Shown here in pieces: positions 10,642 to 20,965 of a stretch of 64,000 nucleotides of DNA. The notes beneath the pieces were generated by a model. That model saw nothing but the letters and a program-made list of their open reading frames with translations, had not been told where the DNA came from and searched no databases. The translations under genes were made by a program, and so were the position numbers. Within the stretch, counting starts at the first letter, position 1. Each line of letters starts with the position of its first letter. Source of the DNA: Lineus longissimus (taxonomy: Eukaryota > Nemertea > Pilidiophora > Heteronemertea > Lineidae); NCBI RefSeq assembly GCF_910592395.1, contig NC_088312.1:21893292-21957291 (forward strand). The letters run 5' to 3'.

Positions 10642-13600
10642 ATGGCAGGACACAAAATCGACGGGTTCCTGTGGTGGGCTGTATTGGTCCTTGCAGTTAG
10701 CATATCGGTCACCAATGCTATCGAAATAAAAGATGATTGTGACCCAGATTCCGAGATTTGCGTCAACGCGATTGATACGGAAGACACACTACCTGACGGT
10801 ATGGCTGTGACAAGAAAAGAAATGAACGTTTTACTAAAGGATTTAACGAAGATACGGCGACATAAACATACCACCCTCAAAATAGCCGAGAGAACATCTG
10901 AGAGGGACAAGGATGTCGCTAAGATGCAGCAAGAAATTGCGTCTCTGAAAAGTGTCGTAGCATCACTGGAGGCGAAAGTTCTGGCTGTGATCATATGTGA
11001 TCCATGTGGAACAGTCACACCAGGTAGGTGTTCATTCATGGTCCGGTGTGTGCTTACATACCGTATCAGCGCACCTCAGGAAAATCATCGTATTCCAGTG
11101 TCCGGCTACGGATTAAGGTACATGGCTATATACACCAAAGACCTAAGGTTAAAGTGTTCATGTACATCCACTATTGATTATTCAGCGCACTTTGTCTCCG
11201 AGAACAAAAAAAAAATCGGTCTTGCGGGGAATCGGTTAACACTTTTATGAAATTCTCCTCATACTTTTCAGACATCTTCTCGTGTGCCTCGTCTCCATGC
11301 CAAGGTCACAGCACCTGCCTTGAAGCCTTTGGTCCAACCAATTACACCTGCACATGCGCACCCGGGTTCACCGGAGACAGATGCGAAAACGATGTGGACG
11401 AATGCCAGCTCTCACCCTGCGCAAACGGAGCGACCTGCAACAACGAGATTGGCAGCTTCCAATGCGCATGTCAACCGGGATACACAGGGAACCTCTGCGA
11501 TGTTGATATTGACGAGTGTGAATCTAATCCATGTTTAGGAGGCGCAACCTGCTTTGATTTAGTCAACGGCTTCCGGTGTTCATGTCCCTCTGGTTTCGCT
11601 GGGTTGTTTTGCGAGACGAACTTAGACGACTGTTGCGATGCCCCGTGTCAAAATGGTGGCATTTGTATCGATGGCAACAACACGTATTCCTGCCTCTGTG
11701 CACCAGGATTCGAAGGCCCTGACTGTGAAATGGAGACAGACGAATGCAGATCGAATCCTTGCAGAAATAATGCGACTTGCTTAGATGGGCCCGGATTGTA
11801 TTCGTGCCTGTGTCCGAGTGGATACTCCGGTCTTGATTGTGAATTGGAAACAGACGAGTGCGCATCAACCCCTTGTCAAAATAATGCTACCTGCCAAGAC
11901 CAAGTTGGTGGTTACTCGTGCGTCTGTCCTCCCGGTTTCACTGGGGTTCATTGTGGAACTGACATCAACGAATGCGCGTCAACCCCTTGTCAAAATAATG
12001 CTACCTGCCAAGACCAAGTTGGTGGTTACTCGTGCGTCTGTCCTCCCGGTTTCAGTGGGGTTCATTGTGGAACTGACATCAACGAATGCGCGTCAAGCCC
12101 TTGTCAAAATGGTGGTAGCTGCCAAGACAAAGTTGGTGGTTACTTGTGCGTCTGTCCTCCCGGTTTCAGTGGGGTTCATTGTGGAACTGACATCAACGAA
12201 TGTGCGTCTAGCCCTTGTCAAAACAATGCCACTTGCAATGACCAAGTTGGTGGTTACTCGTGCGTCTGTCCTCCCGGTTTCACTGGGGTTCATTGTGGAA
12301 CTGACATCGACGAATGCGCTTCTAGCCCTTGTCAAAACAATGCCACTTGCAATGACCAAGTTGGTGGTTACTCGTGCGTCTGTCCTCCCGGTTTCAGTGG
12401 GGTTCATTGTGGAACTGACATCAACGAATGCGCGTCTAGCCCTTGTCAAAACAATGCCACTTGCAATGACCAAGTTGGTGGTTACTCATGCGTCTGTCCT
12501 CCCGGTTTCAGTGGGGTTCATTGTGGAACTGACATCGACGAATGCGCTTCTAGCCCTTGTCAAAACAATGCCACTTGCAATGACCAAGTTGGTGGTTACT
12601 CATGCGTCTGTCCTCCCGGTTTCAGTGGGGTTCATTGTGGAACTGACATCAACGAATGCGCGTCTAGCCCTTGTCAAAACAATGCCACTTGCAATGACCA
12701 AGTTGGTGGTTACTCGTGCGTCTGTCCTCCCGGTTTCAGTGGGGTTCATTGTGGAACTGACATCGACGAATGCGCGTCAAGCCCTTGTCAAAATGGTGGT
12801 AGCTGCCAAGACAAAGTTGGTGGTTACTCGTGTGTCTGTCCTCCCGGTTTCATTGGGGTTCATTGTGCAACTGACATCAACGAATGCGCGTCTAGCCCTT
12901 GTCAAAACAATGCCACTTGCAATGACCAAGTTGGTGGTTACTCATGCGTCTGTCCTCCCGGTTTCACTGGGGTTCATTGTGGAACTGACATCGACGAATG
13001 CGCTTCTAGCCCTTGTCAAAACAATGCCACTTGCAATGACCAAGTTGGTGGTTACTCGTGCGTCTGTCCTCCCGGTTTCAGTGGGGTTCATTGTGGAACT
13101 GACATCGACGAATGCGCTTCTAGCCCTTGTCAAAACAATGCCACTTGCAATGACCAAGTTGGTGGTTACTCGTGCGTCTGTCCTCCCGGTTTCAGTGGGG
13201 TTCATTGTGGAACTGACATCAACGAATGCGCGTCAAGCCCTTGTCAAAACAATGCCACTTGCAATGACCAAGTTGGTGGTTACTCGTGCGTCTGTCCTCC
13301 CGGTTTCACTGGGGTTCATTGTGGAACTGACATCGATGAATGCGCTTCTAGCCCTTGTCAAAATGGTGGTAGCTGCCAAGACAAAGTTGGTGGTTACTTG
13401 TGCGTCTGTCCTCCCGGTTTCAGTGGGGTTCATTGTGGAACTGACATCAACGAATGCGGTTCTAGCCCTTGTCAAAATGGTGGTAGCTGCCAAGACCAAG
13501 TTGGTGCTTATTCCTGCGTCTGTCCGCCTGGTTTCAGTGGTGTCCATTGTGGCATCAACATCGATGAGTGCGCTTCCACACCTTGTCAAAATGGTGGTAG

Positions 13601-16600
13601 CTGTTTGGATGGTATAGCGTCCTATTTATGCAGGTGTCCAGGTGGTTTCACAGGCGATGAATGTCAAATTGATACAGATGAATGTGCCTCCGGCCCTTGT
13701 CAAAATGGTGGTAGTTGTTTGGATGGTATCGCGTCCTATTCATGCAGTTGTCCAGCTGGTTTCACAGGTGATAGATGTCAAACTGATGTCGATGAATGCG
13801 CCTCCGGCCCTTGTCAAAATGGTGGTAGTTGCTTGGATGGTATCGCATCCTATTCATGCAGTTGTCCAGCTGGTTTCACAGGCGATGAATGTCAAACTGA
13901 TATAGATGAATGTGCCTCCGGCCCTTGTCAAAATGGTGGTAGTTGCTTGGATGGTATCGCGTCATATTTATGCAGTTGTCCAGCAGGTTTCACAGGCGAC
14001 GATTGTCAAATTGATGTAGACGAATGTGCCTCTAAACCATGTCAAAATGGGGGAAGTTGCTTGGATGGTATCGCGTCCTATTCATGCAGTTGTCCGACTG
14101 GATTCACAGGCGATAGATGTCAAACTGATGTAGATGAATGCGCCTCCAACCCCTGTCAAAATGGTGGTAGTTGCTTGGATGGTATCGCGTCCTATTCATG
14201 CAGTTGTCCAGCTGGTTTCACAGGCAATAGATGTCAAACTGATGTAGATGAATGCGCCTCCAACCCCTGTCAAAATGGTGGTAGTTGCTTGGATGGTATC
14301 GCGTCCTATTCATGCAGTTGTCAAGCTGGTTTCACAGGCGACGATTGTCAAACTGATATAGATGAATGCGCCTCCAACCCCTGTCAAAATGGTGGGAGTT
14401 GCTTGGATGGTATCGCGTCCTATTCATGCAGTTGTCAAGCTGGTTTCACAGGCGACGATTGTCAAACTGATACAGATGAATGCGCCTCCAACCCCTGTCA
14501 AAATGGTGGGAGTTGCTTGGATGGTATCGCGTCCTATTCATGCAGTTGTCAAGCTGGTTTCACAGGCGACGATTGTCAAACTGATATAGATGAATGCGCC
14601 TCCAACCCTTGTCAAAATGGTGGGAGTTGCTTGGATGGTATCGCGTCCTATTCATGCAGTTGTCCGACTGGTTTCACAGGCGATGATTGTCAAACGGATG
14701 TAAATGAATGCGCCTCCAACCCTTGTCAAAATGGTGGGAGTTGCTTGGATGGTATCGCGTCCTATTCATGCAGTTGTCAGACTGGTTTCACAGGCGATGA
14801 TTGTCAAACTGATGTAGATGAATGCGCCTCCAACCCCTGTCAAAATGGTGGTAGTTGCTTGGATGGTATCGCGTCCTATTCATGCAGTTGTCCGACTGGT
14901 TTCACAGGCGATGATTGTCAAACTGATGTAGATGAATGCGCCTCCAACCCCTGTCAAAATGGTGGTAGTTGCTTGGATGGTATCGCGTCCTATTCATGCA
15001 GTTGTCCGACTGGTTTCACAGGCGATGATTGTCAAACTGATGTAGATGAATGCACCTCCAACCCTTGTAAAAATGGTGGTAGTTGCTTGAATGGTATCGC
15101 GTCCTATTCATGCAGTTGTCCAGCTGGTTTCACAGGCGATAGATGTCAAACGGATGTAGATGAATGCGCCTCCAACCCCTGTCAAAATGGTGGTAGTTGC
15201 TTGGATGGTATCGCGTCCTATTCATGCAGTTGTCCAGCAGGTTTCACTGGCGACGATTGTCAAATTGATACAGATAAATGTGCCTCTAAACCATGTCAAA
15301 ATGGGGGAAGTTGCTTGGATGGTATCGCGTCCTATTCATGCAGTTGTCCAGCTGGTTTCACAGGCGATGATTGTCAAACTGATGTAGATGAATGCGCCTC
15401 CAACCCCTGTCAAAATGGTGGTAGTTGCTTGGATGGTATCGCGTCTTATTCATGCAGTTGTCCGACTGGTTTCACAGGCGATGAATGTCAAATTGATACA
15501 GATGAATGTGCCTCCAACCCTTGTCAAAATGGTGGGAGTTGCTTGGATGGTATCGTGTCCTATTCATGCAGTTGTCCAGCTGGTTTCACAGGCGACGATT
15601 GTCAAACTGATATAGATGAATGTGCGTCTCGCCCTTGTCAAAACGGTGGCCTCTGCGTTGATGAGGTGAATGGGTACCGCTGTTTGTGTAATCCGGGATT
15701 CGGCGGCACACACTGTGAGACAGGTGAGTGAGACCATTCCTTTGAAAAAGAGTGGTTTAGATAACTAATATACATTCATTACATGTTGATCGAGAGAAAA
15801 ATATGTATAAACGACAAATAAAGTAACTAATTAATGAGCATTTCCCTCACAACCATGTAACTTTGTAATGTTTGAGTCTGCTGCTCCACTTCCAGCACGA
15901 GTCGATTGTGATTCCAGTCCTTGTATGAATGGCGCCACCTGTGCCGGCGTGCTCGGCTCTGATGGATGGTTCACCTACCAGTGCACATGCGCAGCGGGAT
16001 TCACGGGGAAAGACTGCCAAACCGGTAATGATGTTTTTAGAACATGACAACTTCGTGCCACAGTGAAATTTTGAAATTTGTAATAAAGAGGAAAGGATGT
16101 CCTCAAGTGGACGTTTTGAGTGTTACCCAAGCCTGCTGTAGTGTAAGTTGTAAATGCATTTTAAAACATTTGCCATTTTCACACGCAGTATCTTTTACTT
16201 CCACAATGGCTTCGATAGTAGTCGCAAGACTCAGCCCAAAATCGGTAAAAATTTGGTTTTTCGTATGTGATTGAAATAAACCAAATACCTTGAAGGCAGT
16301 ATGTATGGTAAGGTGGTAAAATTCTCATAGCGCCGGCACAATTGTAGCCTCTGCTGTGTAAAAAGCAGCTGGCATGCACACAAAGGTCACTGAGGATAAT
16401 TGTACCACGTTACCTTACCAGATAACGGCAGAGAAATATGGAAACTTTCGTTTTGGGCAAACTATCCATTTTCGTTTTAGCTGCCGGTAAATGCGCCTCT
16501 GCTCCGTGTCAGAATGGCGGGACCTGTACTGATGGCGGTGGGTCCTATACCTGTGATTGCGTTACAGGTCACAGGGGTGACAATTGCCAAGAGAGTGAGT

Positions 16601-17820
16601 ACATTAGATCAAAGATACCGCGGCTGTCATTGCTGGCGAATTTCGCTCTGGTGTTGTTTAGTAAGCTGGTGATCATCTTTAAGCCGCTAGATGTCGGGTT
16701 GGTATTTACCTCTAATTCGCTAGATGGCGGTGTGGTAATGGAAGTAACAACCTCTACCTTCGACAGCGTCGCCCGCACAAACATCAGCACCCACTTCACA
16801 ATGATGTTCATACCGACTAACCGGCGGTGAACGCCAATCCCAGATTACGCTGCACAACGCCGGAAGATCGGCATGGATGACGTTAATAACATTTCCTCAT
16901 TTCGGCCAAACATTGTTCGACATCGCTGTCACTAATTGAGTATGAAGTGAAAAGCACTTCATGTTGAGTTGGTGACGTTGATTGCTTTCTTGTTTTTAGA
17001 ATGCATGTTTTGGAACTGGGACGAGCAATGCGGTGGAATAGTGGGTAGAAGGTCAGTTTTTGGTAAGTTAGATAAATTGAAAGTCATTACACCAAAACGA
17101 GCGATTTTTGTCGCTGCGACCTGCGATCATGATCACATGCGACAGAAATCTCTCGTTGCTGGTGTTTGTGACATGAATCAGGGAACAGATCCGATCAATA
17201 TCAACTTTTCCACTAATCTCCTTCTCGACTGAGGTCAATACTTTGGCGTCGAGCTGCATCCAAAGCCCCGATCATGATATTTAAGATGATGAATTATTGC
17301 ACTGCAGGATTATGATTGATTTTTTGGAATGTAGGAAAATATGTTATTATTGACTTTGTATTAACTAAACAATGAATTGCTTTTTGTACTCTATCCACAT
17401 CAAATAATGTATATACATGTAGTTAGATGTTTCTTTCAAAATTATTCTATCAATACAACGGGAGAACACAGGTTTAACAGATTGATGAACCGTTGGTGCT
17501 GGCTGCCTCATCAAACATATAAGCCAAAACCGAAGCGGCAGCGGAGGCTCGGGACGAAATGGCAGCTCCACCCGAGTGGCGTCTGATGACACAACAAAAC
17601 CGAAAAAAACCAAACTATAAACACTGAAATGTGATTTCGACCGCTGTTTTACTGCTTCCATAGTTTGCACAAACCCGGTTACGGCTGCTAAACCGCTACC
17701 GCCTAAATGTGGCACGCTGTAACCAAGGTGTTTTAGAATTACTACTCCTGATAAACATGTCTTTGACCCTTTTCAGGTGATGTGGTTAGCAAAGTGAAGA
17801 GATTCATGTTTGGTAACTAA
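10642..17820 (+). CDS. Secreted giant protein with coiled coil and 41 EGF domains
   Basis: Six exons, all junctions phase 1: 10642-11023, 11272-15723, 15896-16024, 16481-16594, 17000-17062 and 17777-17820, giving 1727 residues. The start at 10642 is chosen because it opens a good signal peptide (residues 1-26, ending VTNA); in-frame ATGs lie at 10573 and 10594. Residues 57-116 form a likely coiled coil. Exon 2 encodes 39 EGF domains, and exons 3 and 4 one each. Most carry the calcium-binding D-x-D/N-E-C start, the Asp/Asn hydroxylation pattern C-x-D-x4-Y-x-C-x-C, an O-glucose site (CASSPC, CASNPC) and an O-fucose site (CQNGGSC, CQNNATC), as in Notch and fibropellin. There is no transmembrane segment, no LNR or ankyrin region, and no avidin-like domain, so this is neither Notch nor classical fibropellin. 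The tail ([12 protein letters not shown], then [12 protein letters not shown]) is unrecognised. Probably extracellular matrix or adhesion. Confidence 0.85.
11851..15611 (+). repeat. 114-bp coding minisatellite in two homogenised blocks
   Basis: EGF domains 6-38 repeat with an exact 114-bp period. Block A (about 11851-13563, domains 6-20) uses the module ending [11 protein letters not shown]. Block B (about 13564-15611, domains 21-38) uses the module [19 protein letters not shown]. Within each block the copies are nearly identical in DNA, including silent sites. In block A, copies beginning NECASS and DECASS mostly alternate, which suggests a 228-bp dimer. This is the pattern left by unequal crossing-over and gene conversion. 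The five domains before the blocks and the three after are diverged, as expected for array edges. Confidence 0.9.
16311..16421. repeat. Possible foldback element in EGF gene intron 3
   Basis: The ends read TGGTAAGGTGGTA at the left and TACCACGTTACCTTACCA at the right. They are inverted repeats apart from a 5-base insertion in the right arm. Total length is about 110 bp, with no coding capacity. This may be a small MITE; target-site duplication is not clear. Confidence 0.4.
16965..17135 (+). repeat. Duplicated segment containing EGF gene exon 5 (copy 1)
   Basis: This segment, including exon 5 (17000-17062) and its flanks, matches a segment at 21120-21290 in inverted orientation. Shared blocks in order are GATTGCTTTCT, TTTTGGA-CTGGGA-GA-CA-TGCGGT, AAGGTC, GGAAGTCATT or GAAAGTCATT, and TCGCTGCGACCT. 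The copy here keeps a functional-looking acceptor (GTTTTTAG) and donor (GTAAGT). Confidence 0.65.
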
Positions 17821-18223
17821 TTCAATACATCTCGGAATTAAGCCATTGATGAGCCAGTGACATCCTTTCTCAATATGCTGATTCATTACGTGGGAGGTAA
17901 AATGTCTTCATTAGAGAGTGACACTTTTTTTATGTATATTAAAAATTGCTCATCTCATCGTATATTGAACTGTCCGTGAGTGTATTTATATACTTCACTA
18001 CTAACTTCCCTTTGCATTATAATTGTTCATTGAGACATTTGAATACAAAATGCCAACTAAAAGCATACCGCCAGGCCAATCACAGAAAAATATCTCAAAC
18101 CAACACCTTTCAATTCTTGCGGAATACAACCGACAAAAATCATTTGATGAGTTTCATTTCAAAAGTGATTTATCCAGGCTGCTTAACCCGTACCTTTCCC
18201 CGACTGCCCTTTAAACATATCTC

Positions 18224-19273
18224 TCACCTACGTGTGAGCTCACAAACTGAAAGCAACATGTCCTTGGCCTCTTGCCTGTAAAAAGGCATCGTACAGCCAT
18301 AGACGATAAAGTTACAGCAATAATTGATGACGCTCACTTGGTTCATCATGTTGGCTACGTAGAATATGAACTGGATGTACATTGGGTCCTGATTTCCTGA
18401 TTGTAAAGGTCCGTCCCAGTAGGCCTTCAGGGCCACGGGTGGGGTGAGAAATATCACATATAACGACGAAACCAACATCAGAGAAGCGATGACCTTGCTG
18501 TCTCCTTTTACCGCCATCTTTGATTTCTTTCCATCAATTTTGCGTCGTGAGCGAAATATACCCAATAGTGTTAAAGTGTTGGCAATGAAAATTAAGACAC
18601 ATGGTAAATAGTTGAACAACACCGCGTCAAGTTGCCACATAATCGCGGCAATTTGGCCACTGTCCCCGCGAACGTACATGCAGATTGCTCTGCCAATATC
18701 GGTGATGTGGTCAATGAGGAATAAGCGATGAACGCTGGCGCAGAGGCAAGCGATGTTGATCCCAAATATGACATAGGATCTTATCCTGGACGTGATTCTA
18801 ACCCGCTGCAGGGGAAACCAAACGATGAACGTTCTTTCCAAAGAAAAGGCAACAATAATCCATGCCGATATCAACTGGAAGAGCAGGATACTAAATGCGA
18901 TTATCTTGCATGAAATTCGAGAATAAATCATAAGGTCAAATGAATGGGCACCGTTTGTGATAATAGGTAGGCCGTTAACTAGCCACTGAACGAAACCTAA
19001 CACTAGAATATACCCGGTGTCGGAGACGGCCAGGCAACTCAAGTACTGGACTGCTGCGTCCGCACGATGGCGAGTCCTCATAAAAATGACGAAAGATAGA
19101 CCGTTCCCCACGACTCCTGTGCTGAGGACAACAAGCACACCGTAACCTTGAAGCAACCGCAAGACGCGCTGTACCTGGTACAGGGCCGACGCCCATTCTG
19201 ACATCACAGGGTCGATGGTGTGGCTAATCATTGCTGACGATGCCATCGCATGTGAACCAGTAAATGAAGTCAA
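18224..19273 (-). CDS. Rhodopsin-family orphan G-protein-coupled receptor A
   Basis: Intronless, 349 residues, start ATG at 19273 (MTSFTGSH), stop just below 18227. Seven hydrophobic segments are visible. Class A landmarks: GNGLS in TM1, LAVSD in TM2, C-K-I at the start of TM3 and LERTFIV as the E/DRY variant at its end, a Pro in TM5 (NYLPC), FLTPP in TM6 in place of CWxP, and NFIVY in TM7 in place of NPxxY. The usual TM4 tryptophan is absent. The third loop is short and basic (FRSRRKIDGKKSK). Ligand unknown; the family looks like the expanded peptide- or amine-like orphan receptors of invertebrates. It forms a tandem pair with the receptor at 19898-20965, same strand, clearly from a recent local duplication. 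Confidence 0.85.
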   Translation of the reverse strand: MTSFTGSHAMASSAMISHTIDPVMSEWASALYQVQRVLRLLQGYGVLVVLSTGVVGNGLSFVIFMRTRHRADAAVQYLSCLAVSDTGYILVLGFVQWLVNGLPIITNGAHSFDLMIYSRISCKIIAFSILLFQLISAWIIVAFSLERTFIVWFPLQRVRITSRIRSYVIFGINIACLCASVHRLFLIDHITDIGRAICMYVRGDSGQIAAIMWQLDAVLFNYLPCVLIFIANTLTLLGIFRSRRKIDGKKSKMAVKGDSKVIASLMLVSSLYVIFLTPPVALKAYWDGPLQSGNQDPMYIQFIFYVANMMNQVSVINYCCNFIVYGCTMPFYRQEAKDMLLSVCELTRR

Positions 19274-19897
19274 AAACGTCGCCCTAGTCTGTTATCGTTC
19301 GGTTTATCAATTCAAATGTAGTCTACGAAAGGGATGACGTGTCCAAGTGCTATCCATTATAACCGCAGAGAACAGTGAGGTGTGAATGTGTCCTTCTGAA
19401 TGATCCGTGTTAGGTTGTCTGTACGCGGCGAAGACACTTCGTTAAGTTCCCTCGCAGTTCACGGTATATCTCAAATAATGTTGATACAGACAAGCTTTGG
19501 CACAATTTGATGAAATCACCTCATCAAGCGCTTCGTCTTTATTCATCAAGGACCAGGTAACAAGTGATGAAAAGATTACAAACTATTTGAATATGTTGTT
19601 GTAATTAGTCATGAATAGACTCAATATTTGTAGAGACCAGCCTTTGGGAATAACGCGATATCGTGAAATAAGCTCAGACGATTGATCTGACTTTGTTCAT
19701 CAATGCCAATACACGGCAAAGCGATGACCAATAGTGCAGTGTGTAATAAGTCAATAATAGACTAGGTATTAATAGTGACCAGCTTTTTGTGATATCTATA
19801 GTTCGATGACTGTTTGACTGATTATGCGAAAGAGTATTCGTCCAGTCGAAATCAGTAACCTTCCGCATATGGCCACGTTCATCCTATCTTGGTAAAG
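19274..19897. other. Intergenic region between the two tandem receptors
   Basis: 624 bases between the two minus-strand receptors. It should hold the promoter and 5' leader of receptor A and the 3' untranslated region of receptor B. I see no further gene and no recognisable core promoter element. Confidence 0.5.
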
Positions 19898-20965
19898 TTA
19901 AAGTCGCAACTCTACCTGTCGATCTGTAACCCGACTTGCAGACCTACTAAACTTTCTACTGACTCCTGCTGGTGTTCTTTGCCGGCAAACTGATAGGAAT
20001 ATATGCTTGGCCTCTTGGCGATAGAAAGGCATCGTACAGCCGTAAACGATAAAGTTACAGCAATAATTGGTGACGCTCACTTGGCTTAGCATGTAAGTTA
20101 CGTAAAAGATGAATTGTACATAGGTCGGGTCTCGGCTCTGCGACCGTAATGGTCCGTCCCAGTATGTCCACATTGCCGAGGGCGGGGTAAGGAACACCAC
20201 GTAAAGCGTGGAAACCAACATCAAGGACACAATGACTCTGCCATCTCCCTTCACCTTGCCCTGCTTTCCGTCGATTTTGCGCCGAGAGCGAAATATTCCA
20301 AACAAAGTGGAAACATTGGCGACAAAAATTAAGGCGCATGGTAAATAGTTGTACATGATTGTATCTATTTGCCATACGATCGTTCCTGTTAGATTGTCTT
20401 CACCAGGATTGTAGTCACAGAGTGTGCCGCCAATATCGGTGATTAACTCCGAGAGAAACAGGCGGTGGACGCTGGCGCAGAGGCAAGCGACGCTGGTTCC
20501 ACTGATTACGTAAAGGCGGGTTTTCGAGGTGATGTTGACCCGCCGTAGTGGCAACCAGACGATGAACGTTCTCTCCAAGGAGAACGCTACAATAATCCAG
20601 GCTGAAAGTAACTCAAAAAGTAGGATCGAAAAAGCAATGATCTTGCAGGAGGCCAGAGAATAAGTCATCAGGTTCAACGAAGTGGCGCCATTAGTAATAG
20701 TCGGTAAACTAGCTGCCAACCACTGGACGAGGCCGAAAGCAAGAATACAGCCAGTGTCCGAGACGGCGAGACAACTCAAGTACTGGACTGCTGCGTCCGC
20801 CCGGTGCCGTGTTCTGATGAATATGACGAAGGATAGCGCGTTTCCCAACACGCCAGCGGTGTAGGTGACAAGAGCAGCGTAGCCTTGCAGGAACCAGAGA
20901 ATACGCTGTATTTGTTCCAGCGCCGAAGCCCATTCTGACGTTACATAGTCAACTGAGGAGGTCAT
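19898..20965 (-). CDS. Rhodopsin-family orphan G-protein-coupled receptor B
   Basis: Intronless, 355 residues, start ATG at 20965 (MTSSVDYV). It is the paralogue of the receptor at 18224-19273. They share RTRHRADAAVQYLSCLAVSD (TM2), LERTFIVW (TM3 end), ASVHRLFL (TM4), FRSRRKIDGK (loop 3), and NYCCNFIVYGCTMPFYRQEA (TM7 and helix 8). Like its partner it lacks the TM4 tryptophan and has FLTPP and NFIVY in place of CWxP and NPxxY. It differs by a longer, Arg/Ser-rich C-terminal tail (about 25 extra residues), a possible site for receptor kinases or arrestin, and by an N-glycosylation sequon (NLT) in extracellular loop 2. Signalling partner and ligand cannot be read from the sequence. Confidence 0.85.
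   Translation of the reverse strand: MTSSVDYVTSEWASALEQIQRILWFLQGYAALVTYTAGVLGNALSFVIFIRTRHRADAAVQYLSCLAVSDTGCILAFGLVQWLAASLPTITNGATSLNLMTYSLASCKIIAFSILLFELLSAWIIVAFSLERTFIVWLPLRRVNITSKTRLYVISGTSVACLCASVHRLFLSELITDIGGTLCDYNPGEDNLTGTIVWQIDTIMYNYLPCALIFVANVSTLFGIFRSRRKIDGKQGKVKGDGRVIVSLMLVSTLYVVFLTPPSAMWTYWDGPLRSQSRDPTYVQFIFYVTYMLSQVSVTNYCCNFIVYGCTMPFYRQEAKHIFLSVCRQRTPAGVSRKFSRSASRVTDRQVELRL

Noticed and set aside
12093-13589. Minus-strand open frames across the EGF array
   Set aside because: Antisense translations of the same repeat, with repeated [11 protein letters not shown]-type peptides and no family resemblance.
11785-13617. 610-codon plus-strand frame overlapping the EGF array
   Set aside because: Alternative frame of the 114-bp coding repeat. 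The EGF frame has cysteine spacing, calcium-binding motifs and consistent splicing; this one has none.
11851-15611. CRISPR-like regular repeats
   Set aside because: The repeats are contiguous coding EGF modules of 114 bp without unique spacers, in a eukaryotic gene.
10642-17820. Notch receptor
   Set aside because: Despite Notch-like EGF domains there are no LNR modules, no transmembrane segment and no ankyrin repeats, and the gene ends in a short tail.
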